The position numbers and the translations under genes are program-made. DNA of 64,000 nt, from positions 50,969,487-51,033,486 of the forward strand of contig OZ021727.1 in the NCBI GenBank assembly GCA_963978545.1, written 5' to 3'. The notes under the pieces are model-generated. The model did not search any database and was not told the DNA's origin. It saw only the letters and a list, made by a program, of their open reading frames with translations. The DNA is from Linyphia triangularis. Taxonomy: Eukaryota; Arthropoda; Arachnida; Araneae; Linyphiidae. This document shows positions 59,259 to 64,000 of this stretch, piece by piece (position 1 is the first letter of the stretch; every line of letters starts with the position of its first letter).

Positions 59259-60809
59259 CACTGGTGTCCAAAAGTTAAGCATAATTGATAATTATGTGAA
59301 TAAAAAAGGAACTGTACATCAGAATGGTGGGAAACGTGATATGCGAGTGTAAAATGGTTATAAAATAAGGAAGCAAATCAAAAGAACGATAATAATTAAT
59401 TTTATTATCCACAGTAGCAGTTTGAAAGAAACTGAGAATAACAAGGGTTCACACTTTAAAGAAAAAATGAAAGAAAACATTAAATAAAATACTGTTGATG
59501 CAGTTTAATAAGGCGTGTGGTCACCTCTGACAGCTAGGTACGCTGCACAGCGATTTACCATACTTGCTATGAGATGATGAATGAGTTGTGGGCTCAAATG
59601 GTTCCAAGCTTCTTGGAGAGTTCTCTTCAGTTCTATAACGGAGCTTGGTGGGTGCGAAAAGGCTGCAATTTGTCTCCCGAGCATATCCCATACATGCTCG
59701 ATAGGATTTAAATCAGGGGAGTTGGCAGGCCACGACATGCGCTGGATGTTTTCAGTTTCAGGGAAGTCATCAACCAACACCGTTCGGTGACATATGGCGC
59801 ATTATCATCCATGAATATGAAGTTAGGACCGACAGCACCTCGAAACAAGCGAACATAAGGCTCAAGAACTTTGTCTCTGTATCTTTGACCAGTCACAGAC
59901 CCCGTGTCAAAGAAATGGAGGTCTGTGCGGCCGTCCATCATGATGCCTGCCCATACCATTACTCCCCTTCATGGAAAATGATGTCTTTCCGATATGTTTC
60001 TTGGTTCAAAACGTGTTCCACGTTCTCTCCATATCGTTACCCGACGAGAATCACTACTCAGACTAAACCGGCACTCGTCACTGAACATCACATTGGCCCA
60101 CTCTCCCACACTCCAATGTTGATGTTTAAAACTCCAGTTCAAGCGAGCGCGTTTCTGAGCAGACGTGAGGGGAATGTAAACTGCTGGTCTTCTGGCATAC
60201 AGGCCAGCATGATTGAGTCTCCTGTAAACAGTTTGTCTCGAAATTCGTATTCCTGTGGCGACTGTGAGCACCGAACCCAGTGATGTGGCAATACTGCCCC
60301 TCTGACGTCGCGCACTTATTACCAGATATTGGTCTTGGCGAGGGGTTGTGACTCTTGGTCGACCTGATACTGGTCGTCGGGTAACATCTCCCGTTCTTTG
60401 AAACCTCTGCCACAGTCTTGAGATCACAGACTGGTTCACATTCAGAATTCGAGATATTTCGGTTTGTGATCGTCCTTTTTTCCAGCATTCCAACGATTCT
60501 TCCTTTCGCAAACATGTCCAATTGGCGTCTTTGTGCCATCATTCACCTTGTTTGATGGTTAACAACGCTCTTTCGCACAGCAGTTGCCCGAAAATTGTCT
60601 GAACTGCCTATACTGCATGAATCGGTTTCTCTGCGTTCCGACATGCGCAGGTGTTTCACGCAGGACGTAGTCGACTGAAAAGTTTTGCATAAACCCAATG
60701 TTTCTTCTTCACCCAATTAATATCCGCAAGAAATTTGGAATAATTTTACGAATATTTACTCCCTGATTTTCGCATTTTACAATTTATGCTTAACTTTTGG
60801 ACACCAGTG
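59259..60809 (-). mobile_element. Tc1-type transposon, full length but inactive
   Basis: 1551 bp between TA dinucleotides (59257-59258 and 60810-60811). Perfect inverted repeats of about 26 bp start CACTGGTGTCCAAAAGTTAA. The transposase gene on the minus strand is frameshifted. Intact repeats suggest recent arrival and possible mobility in trans. Confidence 0.95.
59505..60539 (-). pseudogene. Tc1-like DDE transposase, frameshifted
   Basis: Begins at ATG 60539 (MAQRRQL) and continues through at least three frames to about 59505. Paired helix-turn-helix DNA-binding region (EISRILNVNQSVISRLWQRF; GRPRVTTPRQD hinge), then the DDE catalytic core with D in MFSDECRF, D in FMDDNAP and E in NPIEHVWD. 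The first shift is in an A-run near 60480, another near 59960, and another near 59780. All catalytic residues remain visible, so inactivation is recent. Confidence 0.92.
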
Positions 60810-60811
60810 TA

Positions 60812-61368
60812 CATCCGTTAAAATCAAAACCGACAATAAGGAAACCATAGAGTTAGTCGGCAGTTCAATGTAATCAATACCAAAATTGGAAAAAAGTCAA
60901 GAATCTCATTGAAACAATCTTCGGTTAAATCCTCGGTTTCTTTAGCTTGAAATATTTTCTAATATTACTTTTTGGATAAAGAGACATTACATATGGTAAC
61001 TTAAAATATTTTTTAAAGAATATTATGTATTATATATTTTTAAAGAATATATAAAATTATTTTTATAGAATAATAGCAGTAATAAAAGGGAAAGACATTT
61101 TCTTCACCAACCTAGCATTTACAAAATGATTTCTTTGTAACAAACATGGTACAGCTTTTTTAAAAAAAACTGAACTTCATTATGAAAAAGATGAATATCA
61201 TCAAAAAACCACAAACTTTTAAACATGTCAGTAGGCAAACAACTTTAAATAATTCTACAACATAGAGAAGCAGGTTAATCTAATTAAACCCAGTTTCCTA
61301 ATTTTTATGCTATATTCAAAATACCGAAATTTCGGTCAACTACACAACGTTAAAAATTATCTTAAATA
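60812..61368. other. AT-rich spacer
   Basis: No feature recognised. Confidence 0.4.
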
Positions 61369-61370
61369 TA

Positions 61371-62906
61371 CACTCATGTACATAAATTAAGGATAATTCA
61401 GTTTTTCCCTAATAACTTCTCAGTGGAGCAGAATAGACACTTGAAATTCACTTCAAAGAGACATCTTTATGCAACATAATGATAATTAAAATAACTCAGT
61501 CGCAAATTGAAATGCAAAGTGTACAGCGGGGGCATACGCAAAAGAATGGAGTACCATTAGTGTGCAGTTGTACAGATGCATTTACATTAAAAATCACTCA
61601 ACTCATGGAGTGGACTTCTACTGTGAGATATGATCTCCCCTGTCATCAGTGTTTACTTAGCACTGTATTCTCATACTTAACATGAGTTACTTGATGAATT
61701 GTAGTGGCTAAATTGCTCGCCCCACCTTTTGAACTGTTTGTAAGTGATGGAAAGTTCCTAATACATCAAGTCTTAACACAATTCATATCGTAGAAGCGTC
61801 CCACACATGCTTGAAGAAATTTGGATTAGAGGAGTGACCTGGCTTACTTATAGGGGTGATATTCATATTTTTTAATCGCTTATCCAAGGCAAAAGTGGAA
61901 CAAAATTTGACATAAGTATCAATAAATACGATTTAGAAACCGATATATCACCATTAAAAACTTGTCGAGATCAAGTTAACATAATTACAGGGGAAAAGTG
62001 TAACTTAATTATCTTTTGGTCTCTTGGGGCGCTTATGTAACCAAGTCAACATACTGCCCCCAAAGACCAAATCTTTTTAACATCAGATACTATTTACTGA
62101 AAATAATTTTGTCAGTCTCATGAGTAATATTGGACATCAGAGGATCTGTAGAAAGGTGGGAACTTGATATTTCATGGTAAATGCCAGTTCAAGATAATGA
62201 TTTGGTGGGAAAAGAGTTTTGGTCTTTATATTCAATTTGTTGAATTTGTTTAATAAGCTCCCCAAGAGCGCAAAAAATAATTAAATTCCACTTTTTTACT
62301 GTAATTACGTTAACTTGATTTATACACGTCTTTAATTGTGAAATATCAGTTTCAAAATCGCGTTTATTGATAGTTATGGTTTATTTTATTCCACTTTTGC
62401 TTTGGATAAAGGATTAAAAGTATGAGTATCACCCCTATAAGTAAGCCAGATCACTCCTCTACTCCAAATTTCATCAAACATGTGTGGGACGCTTCTACGA
62501 TATTCATTGTGTAAAGATTTAATGCATTGGGAACTTGCAAACATTTCAAAAGGAGGGACGAGCAATTTAGGCGCTAGAATTCATTAAGTAACTCATGTTA
62601 AGTATGAGAATACTGTGCCAAGTAAATATCGATGACAGGGAAGATCATATCTCACACTAAAAGTCAACTCCATGTGTTGAGTGATTTTTAATGTAAATGC
62701 ATCTGTACAACTGCACACTAATGGTACTCCATTCTTTTGCATATGCCCCGCTGTACACTTTGCATTTCATTCTGCTACTGAGTTGTTTTAATTATCGTTT
62801 TGTTGTATAAAGATGTGTCTTTGAAGTAAATTTCAAGTATCTATGCTACTCCACTGAGAAGTTATTAGGGAAAAACTGAATTATCCTTAATTTATGGACA
62901 TGAGTG
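61371..62906. mobile_element. Tc1-type foldback palindrome, copy 2 (1.54 kb)
   Basis: TA duplication at 61369-61370 and 62907-62908. Ends CACTCATGTACATAAATTAA and complement CACTCATGTCCATAAATTAA. The arms continue to a centre near 62138 with the same central motif (GGACATCAGAGG) as copy 1. No ORF of its own. The right end lies directly beside the MPV17-like pseudogene. Confidence 0.88.
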
Positions 62907-62964
62907 TATGTTGCTAGCTTTATGATACCCTTTATATTACTAAAAACTATCCTCCTCATTTTAG

Positions 62965-63221
62965 AAGAGCAAGTACATGAAAATACCATAATGAATTTCT
63001 ATATTAAAAAGGCATTCTAGATGACTGCAACAATCAGCAACCGTATGTTTACGAAGCATCATCTACTAACCAATGCTACATTTTCCATAGCAATAAGTGT
63101 GGCTGGTGACCTGATGCAACAAATTTATAAAATACTCACAGATAAGGAAGATAGGTGGAATTCAGTGCGAACTACTCACATGGGGGTAGCTGGCTTAACA
63201 TCAGGTGTTATAACCCACTAC
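62965..63221 (+). pseudogene. Truncated duplicate of the MPV17L2-like gene
   Basis: Aligns with 47513-47775 of the intact gene, including the splice acceptor and upstream intron bases (CTTTATATTA... region), so it came from DNA duplication and not from an mRNA copy. A Gln codon is TAG (near 63017), and similarity stops after the HY of the HYWY motif at 63221, where different sequence leading to a BEL/Pao gag begins. It keeps NATFSIAISVAGDLMQQ-like family sequence but lacks the C-terminal two thirds. Confidence 0.9.
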
Positions 63222-63637
63222 AAGATTGCCACAAGATCTTATAATTGATAACGCATCGATGATTTTGGGTGGTGTCATGTTTCCTGCAAATAATGGTGCA
63301 TAGGCCGGGAAATGTTGTGTTGTTGGGAATTATTGTGTTGTTGTGAGTGATACTAACCACTTTGGATTATTGGCGCATGTTTTCGCTGCATGTTGGGGTG
63401 AGTAATTCGTTTTTGTTTCGGTTTATTTCGTTGCTTTTGGTTGATTCGTGTGTCGGTGTTGCGAAAATTGAAGTTGTTCGTTTTTTGATTAAAGGAAAGT
63501 AATTAATAAGTTAGTGTGGATTCTAATATTGGTTTTCTGTTTGTGGAGCTGAAATTTGAACTAGATTGCTGCATTTTGGATTAGTATGGTATTGTCATTT
63601 TAATATTTGTTTTGCTTGTAAAGTGTTTCGGTTTAAA
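63222..63637 (+). other. Leader or LTR region of a BEL/Pao-type element
   Basis: The sequence changes to GT-rich DNA unlike the surrounding AT-rich spacer and leads directly to a gag start. LTR boundaries and primer-binding site were not determined because the other end lies outside the window. Confidence 0.5.
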
Positions 63638-64000
63638 ATGGATGCATCAAATCTGGCTTTATTAGAAAGAACAAAAAAGACTCGTTCTGTCATAAGGTCT
63701 ATTGTGACAAGGCAAACTAATAAATTGGAATCCGAAATAAATAATTCTGCCGACAAAACAGTAGTGCATGAAATATATATGCAATTAATTTCTAAATTTG
63801 AGGAATTAAGTAAACTCGATAAGGAAGTCGAGGGTTTAATAGATATCGATAATCTGGAAGCTGAAATATTAACTCGTGAAGAATATAGAGATAAATTTAT
63901 AATTTCGAAAACCCGCGCTGGGCGTTATATAGAATCGGTTTCGATTCCAAGTTCAGTTAGTATTCAAAATTCGCGGGAAACACAACAGCAAAACGTAACA
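63638..64000 (+). CDS. BEL/Pao-type retrotransposon Gag, N-terminal part (runs off window)
   Basis: ATG 63638 (AAAATGG, strong context) opens 121 codons with no stop before the window end. The opening pattern (MDASNLALLERTKKTRSVIR, then a Glu/Lys/Leu-rich helical region, then EEYRDK) matches the start of BEL/Pao Gag proteins with the DUF1759 region. In the element it would form the capsid precursor; here only the N-terminus is visible. It interrupts the MPV17-like pseudogene. No break is seen, so the copy may be young. Confidence 0.75.
   Translation, partial: MDASNLALLERTKKTRSVIRSIVTRQTNKLESEINNSADKTVVHEIYMQLISKFEELSKLDKEVEGLIDIDNLEAEILTREEYRDKFIISKTRAGRYIESVSIPSSVSIQNSRETQQQNVT

Overview
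The window is AT-rich animal nuclear DNA, most likely from an arthropod and possibly an arachnid. This is inferred from spliced genes with arthropod-like products, large AT-rich introns and spacers, and a mix of Gypsy, BEL/Pao, P-superfamily, Tc1 and foldback elements. There are no bacterial operons, CRISPR arrays or phage genes.

Host genes, left to right, all on the + strand. (1) The 3' part of a single-pass membrane protein gene: a short extracellular exon at 3321-3454, then a large exon at 4458-7140 with a transmembrane segment and a long proline/serine-rich cytoplasmic tail. (2) A complete single-exon purple acid phosphatase of the ACP7 type at 44187-45527, with its own TATA box. (3) A complete MPV17L2-like mitochondrial inner-membrane protein in one exon, 47531-48127. 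A decayed, truncated duplicate of the third gene lies at 62965-63221.

The centre, about 10.15-43.2 kb, is a four-layer nest of mobile DNA. A decayed Gypsy-type retrotransposon is split inside its reverse transcriptase region by a P-superfamily (THAP) DNA transposon, 11271-41174, with a 7-bp target duplication. Inside that lies a giant palindromic element, 11967-40190, with a 6-bp target duplication (AACGGA). Its right arm contains a second member of the same family, 23396-37342, with a 6-bp duplication (TATTTG). The inner element is an almost perfect 13.9-kb palindrome: arms of 6941 and 6942 bp around a 64-nt loop. The outer element has about 14.3 kb of its own sequence and the same plan. Both begin AGTAGTTAG and end CTAACTACT. 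Neither encodes a recognisable transposase, integrase or polymerase. Each carries a terminal block dense in the 8-mer TGACGTCA, an exchangeable subterminal module, an array of roughly 100-120-bp units, a GC-richer promoter-like island and a long AT-rich arm. Indels specific to one element occur in both of its arms, so the arms look homogenised within each element. This family of giant palindromes is the most novel content of the window.

The right third (49.7-64 kb) is repeat-rich spacer. It holds two 1.5-kb Tc1-type palindromes, a frameshifted Tc1 transposon with intact inverted repeats, a tRNA-derived SINE fragment, an 8-bp-TSD MITE near the MPV17L2 gene, tandem repeats, a 23-bp hairpin, and the 5' end of a BEL/Pao-type gag gene that runs off the window end.
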